Positions 31,599 through 40,135 of a stretch of 64,000 nt of DNA are shown here, piece by piece; position 1 is the stretch's first letter, and each line of letters opens with the position of its first letter. The translations under genes were made by a program, and so were the position numbers. The notes under the pieces are model-generated. The model was not told the origin of the DNA and searched no databases. It saw only the letters and a program-made list of their open reading frames with translations. Source of the stretch: Streptomyces sp. LUP30 (GTDB lineage: Bacteria > Actinomycetota > Actinomycetes > Streptomycetales > Streptomycetaceae); the NCBI RefSeq assembly GCF_001746365.1, contig NZ_MJAJ01000017.1, positions 79,794-143,793 of the forward strand. Direction: 5' to 3'.

Positions 31599-32515
31599 CA
31601 CGCCTCCGGGAACTTGGGGGCCGGGATGCCGACCGTCTGGAGCTCGGCGCCGACCGAGGTGGGGAAGGCGTCGGCCAGGCTCTCCGGCGTCCAGCCGCCG
31701 TCGGCGTAGGCCGCGCGGATCTCCTGCGGATGCGACCAGAGTGCCACCTTGTCGCCGCCGATGCCGATGGCCTGGCCGGTGATGCCCCGGGCCGCCTCGG
31801 AGGCCAGGAAGGGCACCAGGGCCGCGCAGTCCTCGGGGGTGCCGAAGCCCTCGCCCTTGCGCAGGAAGTCCGGGAACGGCTCGCCGTTCTTCAGCGCCTC
31901 GACGTACGGGGCGAAGGCGGGGATCGTCTCGGTCATGGCGGTGGCGGCCACCGGCACGATCGCGTTGACGGTGATGCCCGCGCGGCCCAGTTCCATGGAC
32001 CAGGTGCGGGCGAAGGCGGCGATGCCGGCCTTGGCGGCGGCGTAGTTCGTCTGGCCGAAGTTGCCGCGCTGGCCGGCCGGGGAGCCGACGAGGATCAGCG
32101 TGCCGCCCTCGCCCTGCTCGCGCATCCGCACGGCGGCGGCGCGGGCGCAGGTGAACGTGCCCTTGAGATGGGTGGCGATCACCGCGTCGAAGTCGTCGTC
32201 GGTCATCTTCCACAGCACCTTGTCCCGCAGGATGCCCGCGTTGGTGACCAGGACGTCGAGCCGGCCGAACTCCTGCACGGCACGGTTCACCAGCCGCTCG
32301 GCGGCCTCGGTCGTGCCGACCGGGACCACCTCGGCGACGGCCCTGCCACCGGCCTCGACGAGGGACTTCACGGCCTGCTCGGCGACCGTCTCGTCGACGT
32401 CGTTGACGACCACGGCGGCGCCGTGGGCGACCAGGGCACGGGCGTAGGCGAGGCCGAGGCCCCGGCCGCTGCCGGTGACGACGGCGACCTTTCCGGTGAG
32501 ATCGATGCTGGGCAC
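31598..32515 (-). CDS. SDR-family oxidoreductase (3-hydroxyacyl-CoA type)
   Basis: The 305-residue protein starts at GTG 32515. The classical SDR pattern is present: VTGSGRGLGLAYA for the cofactor, NDVDE after strand 2, TNAGILRD, the catalytic Ser near SPAGQ and YAAAK for Tyr and Lys. About 60 residues beyond a standard SDR, it resembles the dehydrogenase unit of peroxisomal-type multifunctional enzymes, which fits the partner MaoC hydratase. It would oxidise a hydroxyacyl-CoA with NAD. It is the first gene of the leftward operon. Confidence 0.88.
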   Translation of the reverse strand: MPSIDLTGKVAVVTGSGRGLGLAYARALVAHGAAVVVNDVDETVAEQAVKSLVEAGGRAVAEVVPVGTTEAAERLVNRAVQEFGRLDVLVTNAGILRDKVLWKMTDDDFDAVIATHLKGTFTCARAAAVRMREQGEGGTLILVGSPAGQRGNFGQTNYAAAKAGIAAFARTWSMELGRAGITVNAIVPVAATAMTETIPAFAPYVEALKNGEPFPDFLRKGEGFGTPEDCAALVPFLASEAARGITGQAIGIGGDKVALWSHPQEIRAAYADGGWTPESLADAFPTSVGAELQTVGIPAPKFPEA

Positions 32516-32600
32516 GACGGTGTCCCTTCACATGGGTGTCACATGGGTGCGGCGTCGCGTCGCTCGGACCGCGACGTCGAGATCGAAGCTATGAGCAATA

Positions 32601-32615
32601 ATTGTCGTCGTCAAT
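32601..32615. promoter_or_regulatory. Candidate MarR operator
   Basis: ATTGTCGTCGTCAAT is an imperfect palindrome with ATTG/CAAT ends, in an AT-rich island (CAATAATTG) midway between the SDR and MarR genes. Its position fits control of both divergent units by the MarR protein. Confidence 0.45.
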
Positions 32616-32721
32616 AGTTGTTCTCGACCTTCGGGTGCGCCATGCTGCAATCTGTACGGAGAGACGCCCCCGACAGGGGACCTAGCCCAGGGAGCCCGCC
32701 ATCGCCCGCCAGGACAACGCC

Positions 32722-33183
32722 GTGAACGCCGCCCCGATCGACGTGGACGAGCCGTGGATGCGCGGACTGCACGCGGACACGGGCTACCTGCTCTACCGCC
32801 TGGGGCTGCGCTCGGGTCAGTTGTTCAACACGTTCCTCCAGGAGTCGGGGCTGCGGCTGCGCCACTACGCGGTGCTGCGTTTCCTGGCCACCTCCGAGGG
32901 CGCCCTCCAGCGCGAGCTCAGCGCCCGGCTCGGCTACGACCCCAGCGCGATCGTCGGCCTGGTCGACGACCTGGAGAAGCTGGGCTTCGCCGAACGCCGG
33001 CCCGCCCCGGACGACCGGCGCAGCCGGATCGTCGTCCTCACCGAGCAGGGCCGCGCCTTCCTGCGCGGCACCGACGAGGCGGGCCTGCGGGTGACGAACG
33101 AGCTGCTGAACCCCCTCGGCGACGCCGAACGCGAGACGCTGCACGCACTGCTGCTGCGGATCGCGGGGGACGCGATGGCCTGA
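32722..33183 (+). CDS. MarR-family transcriptional regulator
   Basis: The 153-residue protein starts at GTG 32722 (AGGA upstream). It has the winged-helix core ALQRELSARLGYDPSAIVGL then EKLGFAERRPAPDDRRSR, where the DDRRSR wing is diagnostic. It is a dimeric cytosolic repressor that likely senses an aromatic or acyl-CoA ligand. It is divergent from the catabolic operon and 18 nt upstream of an IclR gene, so the two regulators probably form one unit controlling that operon. Confidence 0.88.
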   Translation: MNAAPIDVDEPWMRGLHADTGYLLYRLGLRSGQLFNTFLQESGLRLRHYAVLRFLATSEGALQRELSARLGYDPSAIVGLVDDLEKLGFAERRPAPDDRRSRIVVLTEQGRAFLRGTDEAGLRVTNELLNPLGDAERETLHALLLRIAGDAMA

Positions 33184-33201
33184 TGCCGTGAGGAGGAGCT
33201 G

Positions 33202-33981
33202 ATGGACCGGGACGCCCTTGCCGCACCCTCCCGTTCCGCGCCCGACCGGCTGCTGTCGGTGCTCGCCGCGTTCGACCACGCGCATGCCGCGCTGACCCTC
33301 AGCGACATCAGCCGGCGCGCCGGGCTGAGCCTCACCACCGCGCACCGGCTGGTGGGCGCGCTGACCGAGTGGGGAGCCCTGGAGCGGGACGCTTCCGGCG
33401 TCTACCACGTGGGGCTGCGCCTGTGGGAGGTCGCGGCGCTGGCGCCGCGCGGCCTCGCACTGCGGCAGGTGGCGCTGCCCTTCCTGGAGGACCTGTACGA
33501 GGCCACGCACGAGAACGTGCAGTTGGCCGTGCGGGACGGCTCCGAGGTCGTCTACACCGAGTGGCTGTCCGGACGTTCGGCCGTCGGGGTGCACATCCGG
33601 GTGGGCGCCCGCTGGCCCCTGCACGTCACCGGCGTGGGGCTGGCACTGCTGGCGCACTGCGGGTCCGAGGCGCAAGAGGCCTACTGCGCACAGCCGTTGA
33701 CCGCGTACACCTCCCACACCATCACCGATCCGGTACGGCTGCGCCGGGCTCTGGCCGAAGTGCGGCGCAGCGGGGTGGCGGTGAGCAGCCGTCAGGTCAC
33801 CGACGACGCCCTGTCGGTGGCCGCTCCGGTACGCGGGCCGGACGGTGCGGTGGCCGCGGCCGTCTCGGTCGTCGTTCCGTACGCCGACGCACAGGTCCCG
33901 ACGCTGACGCCGGCGGTCCGGCTCGCCGCCCGGGGCATCTCACGGGCGCTGGGCTGGCGCCCGGAGAGCCGAGGGGAATGA
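33202..33981 (+). CDS. IclR-family transcriptional regulator
   Basis: The 259-residue protein has an N-terminal winged HTH (LTLSDISRRAGLSLTTAHRL) and a C-terminal GAF-like effector domain with VGLRLWEVAALA, ENVQLAVRDGSEV, GVGLALLAH and a late VAAPVRGPDGAVAAAVS. ATG 33202 has GGAGGAG in front. IclR proteins often govern aromatic or short-chain acid catabolism, consistent with the neighbouring operon. It follows the MarR gene by 18 nt. Confidence 0.9.
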   Translation: MDRDALAAPSRSAPDRLLSVLAAFDHAHAALTLSDISRRAGLSLTTAHRLVGALTEWGALERDASGVYHVGLRLWEVAALAPRGLALRQVALPFLEDLYEATHENVQLAVRDGSEVVYTEWLSGRSAVGVHIRVGARWPLHVTGVGLALLAHCGSEAQEAYCAQPLTAYTSHTITDPVRLRRALAEVRRSGVAVSSRQVTDDALSVAAPVRGPDGAVAAAVSVVVPYADAQVPTLTPAVRLAARGISRALGWRPESRGE

Positions 33982-34064
33982 GCCGGCCGTCGCGGGCCTC
34001 CACGTCGACGAGGCCCCGCGCGGCCGGCCGCGGCTCCCGGCGCCGGCCCGGAGCCACCGCAGGA

Positions 34065-34102
34065 CGCACACCCGCACGCACACCCGCACGCGCACGCGCA
34101 CG
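34065..34102. repeat. CGCAC-rich simple repeat
   Basis: GCACACCCGCAC occurs twice, followed by further GCAC units, in the 332-bp gap between the IclR and glucanase genes. Low complexity, noncoding. Confidence 0.6.
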
Positions 34103-34150
34103 GCCGCTTTGACGCGTTTGGGCGGTTCAAGCCCTGAACTTCCCTGCCCC

Positions 34151-34271
34151 GAAAGCACTTTCCTTGCTTTAAGTCTTGACGGCCTCAGTGACGGGGAGCA
34201 CATTGGGCCCACTTTGAGAGCGCTCTCAGAGTGCTCTCAAAGTGGTCTTGAAGCGCTCTCGAAGCGCTCTT
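34151..34271. promoter_or_regulatory. Operator cluster upstream of the glucanase
   Basis: GAAAGCACTTTC (34151-34162) comes first, then TTGACG (34176) as a -35 candidate. A perfect 14-bp palindrome TGAGAGCGCTCTCA (34215-34228) lies inside a near-perfect 35-bp palindrome (34210-34244). GAAGCGCTCT is then directly repeated (34250-34259 and 34261-34270). The form resembles LacI-family sites such as the CebR box (TGGGAGCGCTCCCA). It strongly suggests sugar-responsive repression of the beta-glucanase. Confidence 0.7.
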
Positions 34272-34313
34272 GAAGGCACCCGCGCACCCCACCCCGTACC
34301 CGAGAGGCCCCCC

Positions 34314-35705
34314 ATGAGTGCAACCTCCGGCATCCCCAGAAGGCGACGGGCCCTGATCGCCGTCCTCAGCACGCTGGGGCTGGCCGCCGCCGCGGCGGCG
34401 GCCGTCACGCTGCCCGCGAACGCCTCCGCGCCCACCCCGCCGACCGGGTGGTCGCAGGTCTTCCTCGACGACTTCACCGGACCGGCCGGCACCGGCGTCG
34501 ACGCCACCAACTGGCAGTACAGCACCGGGACTTCATATCCGGGCGGACCCGCCAACTGGGGCACCGGCGAGGTCGAGACGATGACGAACAGCACCGGCAA
34601 CGTCTCGCTCGACGGCAACGGCAACCTGCGCATCACCCCGCTGCGCGACTCCGCCGGCCGCTGGACCTCGGGTCGCATCGAGACCAGGCGCACCGACTTC
34701 CAGCCCCCGGCCGGCGGCAAGTTGCGCATCGAGGCGCGGCTGCAGATGCCGAACGTGACGGGCACCGCCGCCGAGGGCTACTGGCCCGCGTTCTGGGCGC
34801 TCGGCGCGCCCTACCGGGGCAACTACCAGAACTGGCCCGGCGTCGGCGAGCTGGACGTCATGGAGAACGTCCAGGGCCTGAACAAGGTGTGGGCCACGAT
34901 GCACTGCGGCACCAATCCCGGGGGCCCGTGCAACGAGACCACCGGCATCGGCAACTCCGTCGCGTGCCCGAACACCACCTGCCAGTCCGGCTTCCACACG
35001 TACGCGACGGAGTGGGACCGCTCGGTGTCCCCGGAGGCGATCCGCTTCTACGTCGACGGCGTCAACTACCACACCGTCACCGCCAACCAGGTCGACGCGA
35101 CGACGTGGAACAACGCGACGAACCACGGCTACTTCGTCATCCTGAACGTCGCGATGGGCGGCGCCTTCCCGGACGCCTTCGGCGGCGGCCTGGACGGCGA
35201 CACCCAGCCCGGGCACCCGATGGTGGTCGACTACGTGCAGGTGCTCCAGGCCGCAGGCGGTGGGAGCGGTACCACGCCTCCGCCGTCCGGCAGCCGCGAC
35301 GCCTACGGCACGATCCAGGCGGAGTCCTACGACAGCCAGTCGGGGACGATCACCGAGACGACGACCGACTCCGGCGGCGGCCAGAACATCGGCGCCCTGG
35401 CGAACGGTGACTGGGCGCTGTACAAGGGCGTGAAATTCGGCTCCTCGGCGGCCACCCAGTTCAACGCGCGGGTCGCCGGCGGGGCGGCCGGCGGGGTCAG
35501 CGGACTGGTCGAGGTGCGCCTCGACAGCCGCAGCGCCGCGCCGATCGGCAGCTTCGCCGTGGGCAACACCGGCGGCTGGCAGTCCTGGCGGACGATCCCG
35601 GCGAACATCGGCGCCGTCACCGGCACCCACGACGTGTATCTGACGTTCACCAGCGGACAGCCGGCGGACTTCGTCAACGTCAACTGGTTCTCCTTCGGCC
35701 ACTGA
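34314..35705 (+). CDS. Secreted GH16 beta-glucanase with CBM6
   Basis: The 463-residue protein starts at ATG 34314 with GAGAGG six bases upstream. A Sec signal (RRRRALIAVLSTLGLAAA, cleavage after ANASA) is followed by a GH16 jelly roll with catalytic GELDVMENV (Glu179, Asp181, Glu184). After a Gly/Thr/Pro linker near residue 315 a CBM6-like module runs to the end (YGTIQAESYD to WFSFG). It would cleave beta-1,3 or mixed-linked glucans such as laminarin outside the cell. It is monocistronic. Confidence 0.93.
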   Translation: MSATSGIPRRRRALIAVLSTLGLAAAAAAAVTLPANASAPTPPTGWSQVFLDDFTGPAGTGVDATNWQYSTGTSYPGGPANWGTGEVETMTNSTGNVSLDGNGNLRITPLRDSAGRWTSGRIETRRTDFQPPAGGKLRIEARLQMPNVTGTAAEGYWPAFWALGAPYRGNYQNWPGVGELDVMENVQGLNKVWATMHCGTNPGGPCNETTGIGNSVACPNTTCQSGFHTYATEWDRSVSPEAIRFYVDGVNYHTVTANQVDATTWNNATNHGYFVILNVAMGGAFPDAFGGGLDGDTQPGHPMVVDYVQVLQAAGGGSGTTPPPSGSRDAYGTIQAESYDSQSGTITETTTDSGGGQNIGALANGDWALYKGVKFGSSAATQFNARVAGGAAGGVSGLVEVRLDSRSAAPIGSFAVGNTGGWQSWRTIPANIGAVTGTHDVYLTFTSGQPADFVNVNWFSFGH

Positions 35706-35786
35706 CCGGCCCGCGGCGAAGGCCGCCGTCCGGGCACGGGCCCTACCTCACCTGACGCCCGCGCCCACACACAGGCATAGGCACAC

Positions 35787-35858
35787 GCACACGGGGCACA
35801 CCCCGGCCGGCCTCAGCGCAGTTCCGCGCGGAAGGCCACCGGGGTGTGCCCCGTGTGC
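35787..35858. terminator. Perfect 20-bp inverted repeat spanning the AraC gene end
   Basis: GCACACGGGGCACACCCCGG (35787-35806) is exactly complementary to 35839-35858, with a 32-nt spacer. The distal arm lies inside the AraC coding sequence (HTGHTP region) and the other beyond its stop at 35813. It sits between convergent genes and may terminate both. Confidence 0.6.
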
Positions 35859-36703
35859 AGTTGGAAGAACTTGGAGAAGTTCGCCGCGTCGGGGAAGCCG
35901 ACCGCGGCGCCCACCCGGCCGATCGGCAGGTCCGTGTGGGCCAGCAGCCGCTTCGCCTCCAGGACGACCCGTTTGTCGATGAAGCCCTTCGGCGTCTCGC
36001 CGGTGGCCGCGCGGACCGCGCGCACGAGCGTGCGGCGGGAGTAGCCGAGGGCGTCGGCGTAGGCGCTGACGCTGTGGTTGGCGGCGAAGTCCCGCTCCAC
36101 GGCGTCCCGGAAGAGCGTGAAGGTGGTGTCGGCCTGCCTGCGCTCCGCGTCCTCGCCGCTGGCCGCGAGGTGCGCCAGCCGCAGCAGGAAGGCGCTCAGG
36201 GAGTGCCGCAGCACGGCCGTGTGCAGACTCGGGGGCAGGGCGCGGTCGTCGTACTCCCCGCGCAGATACGCCAGAGCCGCGCGCAGACCCGCGAGTTGTG
36301 CCGGGTCGGGACGCAGCCGCGGCGGCAGGTCGTAGCGGTACAGGCCGGTGGCCTCGACGGTGGTGCGGGGCAGGAAACCGGGCTGCATGGTCAGGACCGT
36401 TCCGCGGTACTCGCTCGACGTCGAGAAGCGGTGGACCTGGCCCGGACGGATCCACAGCAGGTCCCCGGCCGACGCCTCGTGCTCGGCGAAATCGATCATG
36501 TGGCGGACCGGACCGCCGTCGAAGAGCATCACCACGTGGAAGTCGATGCGGTGGACCCGGTCCAGCGGGGCATCCGTGTGCCAGGTGCGTCCGACGCCCA
36601 TCGGCCCGATCTGCATGCCGACGCCGCCGACGCTGTGCTCGACGGGGAAAGGAAAGGTCCTGATGCCCTCACCGGCGCCGTCTTGGGTACGTGTGTCCAC
36701 CAT
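35813..36703 (-). CDS. AraC-family transcriptional regulator
   Basis: The 296-residue protein, read from ATG 36703, has an N-terminal cupin-like sensor (DFHVVMLFDGG, GDLLWIRPGQVHRF). The C-terminal double HTH (about 195-296) has FAANHSVSAYADALGYSRRT and PIGRVGAAVGFPDAANFSKFF, the second given in its diagnostic GFPDAANFSKFF form. The start is uncertain because GAAGGA lies only two bases before the ATG and a GTG 24 codons upstream is in frame. It is divergent from the pentose phosphate operon, which it might control, and convergent with the glucanase. Confidence 0.85.
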   Translation of the reverse strand: MVDTRTQDGAGEGIRTFPFPVEHSVGGVGMQIGPMGVGRTWHTDAPLDRVHRIDFHVVMLFDGGPVRHMIDFAEHEASAGDLLWIRPGQVHRFSTSSEYRGTVLTMQPGFLPRTTVEATGLYRYDLPPRLRPDPAQLAGLRAALAYLRGEYDDRALPPSLHTAVLRHSLSAFLLRLAHLAASGEDAERRQADTTFTLFRDAVERDFAANHSVSAYADALGYSRRTLVRAVRAATGETPKGFIDKRVVLEAKRLLAHTDLPIGRVGAAVGFPDAANFSKFFQLHTGHTPVAFRAELR

Positions 36704-36803
36704 GTCCTTCTCGTATCGCCCACTTGCCGCCCCGCCCCGCTCATATGGCGTGCGGCGGTGTCCCACTTTCACCACAGGCTGACACAGGGAGACCTTCCAC
36801 CGT

Positions 36804-36820
36804 AAAAGTCAGACTTTTAA
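36804..36820. promoter_or_regulatory. 17-bp palindrome upstream of tkt
   Basis: TAAAAGTCAGACTTTTA is a perfect palindrome (arms of 8 around one A) centred 59 bp before the tkt start, in the gap shared with the AraC gene. Such an AT-rich dyad in GC-rich DNA is a strong operator candidate for the whole pentose phosphate operon. Confidence 0.6.
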
Positions 36821-36870
36821 GTTTGAACACACAGGACCAGCTGACCGCTCCGATCGAGGATTTCTTGAAG

Positions 36871-38946
36871 ATGAGCACGCAGACCCCGAACAGCTTCGAG
36901 TGGACCGACATCGACCGGCGCGCCGTCGACACGGCGCGTCTACTGGCTGCGGATGCCGTGCAGCAGGTGGGCAACGGCCACCCCGGGACCGCGATGAGCC
37001 TGGCACCGGTCGCCTACACGATCTTTCAGAAGATGATGCGGCACGACCCCGCGGATCCCGAGTGGACCGGACGCGACCGCTTCGTCCTGTCCCCCGGCCA
37101 CACCTCGCTGACGCTCTACACCCAGCTGTACCTCTCCGGCTACGAGCTGGAGCTCGACGACCTCAAGCGCTTCCGCACCCACGGCTCGAAGACGCCCGGA
37201 CACCCCGAGTACGGGCACACCGCCGGCGTCGAGACGACCACCGGCCCGCTGGGCCAGGGCGTCGCCAACGCCGTGGGCATGGCGATGGCGGCCCGCTTCG
37301 AGCGTGGCCTGTTCGACCCGGACTCCCCCGCGGGCGAGTCGCCTTTCGACCACACCATCTGGGGCATCGTCTCCGACGGCGACCTCCAGGAGGGCGTCTC
37401 CGCCGAGGCGTCCTCCCTGGCGGGCCATCAGAAGCTCGGCAACCTGGTCCTCGTCTACGACGACAACCACATCTCCATCGAGGGCGACACCGCCACCGCG
37501 TTCTCCGAGGACGTGCTGGGACGCTACGCGGCCTACGGATGGCACACCCAGCGCGTCGAGCCTGCCGAGGACGGCGACGTCGACGTCCCGGCCCTGCACG
37601 CGGCCCTGACGGCGGCGCAGGCCGAGACCGGGCGCCCCTCGATCATCTCGCTGCGCACGATCATCGCCTGGCCCGCGCCCAACGCGCGGGGCACCGGGGC
37701 CGCGCACGGCTCGGCCCTCGGCGCGGACGAGGTCGCCGCCACCAAGCGCGTCCTCGGTTTCGACCCGGAGCGCACCTTCCAGGTCTCCGACGACGTCCTC
37801 GCCCACACCCGTGCGGCCCTGGACCGGGGCGCCGAGGCGCACGCCGCCTGGGACAAGCAGCTCGACGCGTGGCGCGGCACGGACCCGGAGCGGGCCCGGC
37901 TCTTCGACCGGGTGGTGGCCGGGCAGCTCCCCGAGGGCTGGCAGGACGCGCTCGCGGTGTTCGAGCCCGGCAAGTCCGTCGCCACGCGTGCCGCGTCCGG
38001 CAAGGTGCTCCAGGCGCTCGGCGCGGTGATCCCCGAGCTGTGGGGCGGTTCCGCCGACCTCGCCGGCTCCAACAACACGACGATCGACAAGACGTCGTCG
38101 TTCCTCCCGGAGGGCAACCCGCTGCCGGAGGCGAGCCCGTACGGCCGTACCGTGCACTTCGGCATCCGTGAGTTCTCGATGGCCGCGGAGATGAACGGCA
38201 TCGCCCTGCACGGCAACACCCGCATCTACGGCGGCACGTTCCTGGTGTTCTCCGACTACATGCGCAACGCCGTGCGCATGTCGGCGCTGATGCAGCTGCC
38301 GGTGACGTACGTGTGGACGCACGACTCCATCGGCCTCGGCGAGGACGGTCCGACCCACCAGCCGGTCGAGCACCTCGCGTCGCTGCGCGCCGTCCCGGGC
38401 CTGAACGTGGTCCGCCCGGCCGACGCCAACGAGACCGCGATCGCCTGGGGCGAGATCCTCAAGCGGCACGCGACCCGGCCGGCCCCGCACGGACTGGTCC
38501 TCACCCGGCAGGGGGTGCCGACGTACGCGCCCAACCCCGATGCGGCGAAGGGCGGTTACGTTCTGCAGGACTCCTCGTCCGGGACGCCCGACGTCGTGAT
38601 CGTCGCCACCGGCTCCGAGGTGCAGCTCGCCGTGGCGGCGCGGGAGGCCCTGGAGGCCGAGGGCGTCGGCACGCGGGTGGTTTCCATGCCGTCCGTGGAG
38701 TGGTTCGACGAGCAGCCGCGGGAGTACCGCGAGAGCGTGCTGCCGCCGTCGGTGAAGGCCCGGGTGGCGGTCGAGGCGGGCATCGGCCTGACCTGGCACC
38801 GCTTCGTGGGCGACGCGGGACGCATCGTCTCCCTGGAGCACTTCGGCGCCTCCGCCGACGCCGGGACGCTGTTCGCCGCCTACGGCTTCACCGCCGAGAA
38901 CGTCGCCGCCGCGGCCAGGGAATCCCTCGCCGCCGCGCGCGGTTGA
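36871..38946 (+). CDS. tkt: Transketolase
   Basis: The 691-residue protein starts at ATG 36871 with GAGGA ten bases upstream; the longer frame enters the promoter. Thiamine diphosphate binding is seen in GNGHPGTAMSLAP, SDGDLQEGVSAEAS and LVYDDNHISIEGD. The transketolase C-terminal signature region includes GIREFSMAAEMNG and DSIGLGEDGPTHQPVEHLASL (the latter in its GEDGPTHQPVE core). It moves two-carbon units between pentose, triose and other sugar phosphates. It is the first gene of the operon tkt-tal-zwf-opcA-pgi-gnd. Confidence 0.96.
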   Translation: MSTQTPNSFEWTDIDRRAVDTARLLAADAVQQVGNGHPGTAMSLAPVAYTIFQKMMRHDPADPEWTGRDRFVLSPGHTSLTLYTQLYLSGYELELDDLKRFRTHGSKTPGHPEYGHTAGVETTTGPLGQGVANAVGMAMAARFERGLFDPDSPAGESPFDHTIWGIVSDGDLQEGVSAEASSLAGHQKLGNLVLVYDDNHISIEGDTATAFSEDVLGRYAAYGWHTQRVEPAEDGDVDVPALHAALTAAQAETGRPSIISLRTIIAWPAPNARGTGAAHGSALGADEVAATKRVLGFDPERTFQVSDDVLAHTRAALDRGAEAHAAWDKQLDAWRGTDPERARLFDRVVAGQLPEGWQDALAVFEPGKSVATRAASGKVLQALGAVIPELWGGSADLAGSNNTTIDKTSSFLPEGNPLPEASPYGRTVHFGIREFSMAAEMNGIALHGNTRIYGGTFLVFSDYMRNAVRMSALMQLPVTYVWTHDSIGLGEDGPTHQPVEHLASLRAVPGLNVVRPADANETAIAWGEILKRHATRPAPHGLVLTRQGVPTYAPNPDAAKGGYVLQDSSSGTPDVVIVATGSEVQLAVAAREALEAEGVGTRVVSMPSVEWFDEQPREYRESVLPPSVKARVAVEAGIGLTWHRFVGDAGRIVSLEHFGASADAGTLFAAYGFTAENVAAAARESLAAARG

Positions 38947-38965
38947 TCCGACCGCACGAAAGAAG

Positions 38966-40135
38966 ATGATCGAAGTGACCGAAGCGACCGCGACCGCGGG
39001 AGCCCTCAAGCGTCTGTCCGACGAAGGCGTCTCCATCTGGCTGGACGATCTGTCACGCGAGCGGATCCGCTCGGGCGACCTCGCCCGGCTCGTCGAGACG
39101 CGCAACGTCGTCGGCGTGACCACCAACCCGTCCATCTTCCAGGCGGCCATCGGCTCCGGCGCGGGATACGAGGAGCAGCTCGCCGACCTCGCGGCGCGGG
39201 GTGTGACGGTCGACGAGGCCGTGCGGATGCTGACGACCGCCGACGTGCGGGCCGCGGCCGACGTGCTGCGTCCCGTGTTCGCGGCCACGGACGGCCTCGA
39301 CGGCCGGGTCTCCATCGAGGTCGACCCCCGGCTGGCCCACGACACGGCCGCCACCGTCGCCGAGGCCAAGCAGCTCGCCTGGCTGGTCGACCGCCCCAAC
39401 GTCATGATCAAGATTCCGGCGACCAAGGCGGGACTGCCGGCCATCACCGAGGTCGTCGGCCTCGGCATCAGCGTCAACGTCACGCTGATCTTCTCCCTGG
39501 AGCGCTACCGGGAGGTCATGGACGCCTATCTGGCGGGCCTGGAGAAGGCGCAGGCCAGGGGCCTGGACCTGACGCTGATCCAGTCCGTGGCGTCCTTCTT
39601 CGTGTCCCGTGTCGACGCGGAGGTCGACAAGCGGCTGACGGCCCTCGGCACCGACGCGGCGCTCGCGCTGAAGGGGCGGGCGGCGCTCGCCAACGCACGA
39701 CTGGCCTACCAGGCGTACGAGGAGGTCTTCGGCCCGGTCGACGCCCCGACGCGGTCCGGCGCCCGCTGGGCGGCGCAGGCCCGGGCGGGGGCGAACCGGC
39801 AGCGTCCGCTGTGGGCGTCCACCGGTGTGAAGGATCCTGCCTACAGGGACACCCTGTACGTGGAGGAGCTCGTCGCGCCGGGCACGGTCAACACCATGCC
39901 CGAGGCCACGCTGGACGCCGCCGCCGACCACGGCGGCATCACCGGCGACACGGTCACCGGCGGCTACGCCGAGGCCCGTGGCGACCTGGCCGCGCTGGAG
40001 GCGCTCGGCGTCTCCTACGACGAGGTCGTCACCCGGTTGGAGGACGAGGGCGTCGCCAAGTTCACGGTGGCGTGGCAGGACCTTCTGGACGCGGTCACGA
40101 AGTCGCTGAAGAGCAAGGGAGCTGACGCGGAATGA
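38966..40135 (+). CDS. tal: Transaldolase
   Basis: The 389-residue protein is of the long actinobacterial type. It shows VVGVTTNPSIFQAAI near the N-terminus and the Schiff-base region NVMIKIPATKAG, with SVNVTLIFSLERY and a LWASTGVKDP motif later. It transfers a dihydroxyacetone unit between sedoheptulose-7-phosphate and glyceraldehyde-3-phosphate. ATG 38966 has a weak purine site; GTG 38975 is an alternative start. It lies 19 nt after tkt and overlaps zwf by four bases. Confidence 0.95.
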   Translation: MIEVTEATATAGALKRLSDEGVSIWLDDLSRERIRSGDLARLVETRNVVGVTTNPSIFQAAIGSGAGYEEQLADLAARGVTVDEAVRMLTTADVRAAADVLRPVFAATDGLDGRVSIEVDPRLAHDTAATVAEAKQLAWLVDRPNVMIKIPATKAGLPAITEVVGLGISVNVTLIFSLERYREVMDAYLAGLEKAQARGLDLTLIQSVASFFVSRVDAEVDKRLTALGTDAALALKGRAALANARLAYQAYEEVFGPVDAPTRSGARWAAQARAGANRQRPLWASTGVKDPAYRDTLYVEELVAPGTVNTMPEATLDAAADHGGITGDTVTGGYAEARGDLAALEALGVSYDEVVTRLEDEGVAKFTVAWQDLLDAVTKSLKSKGADAE

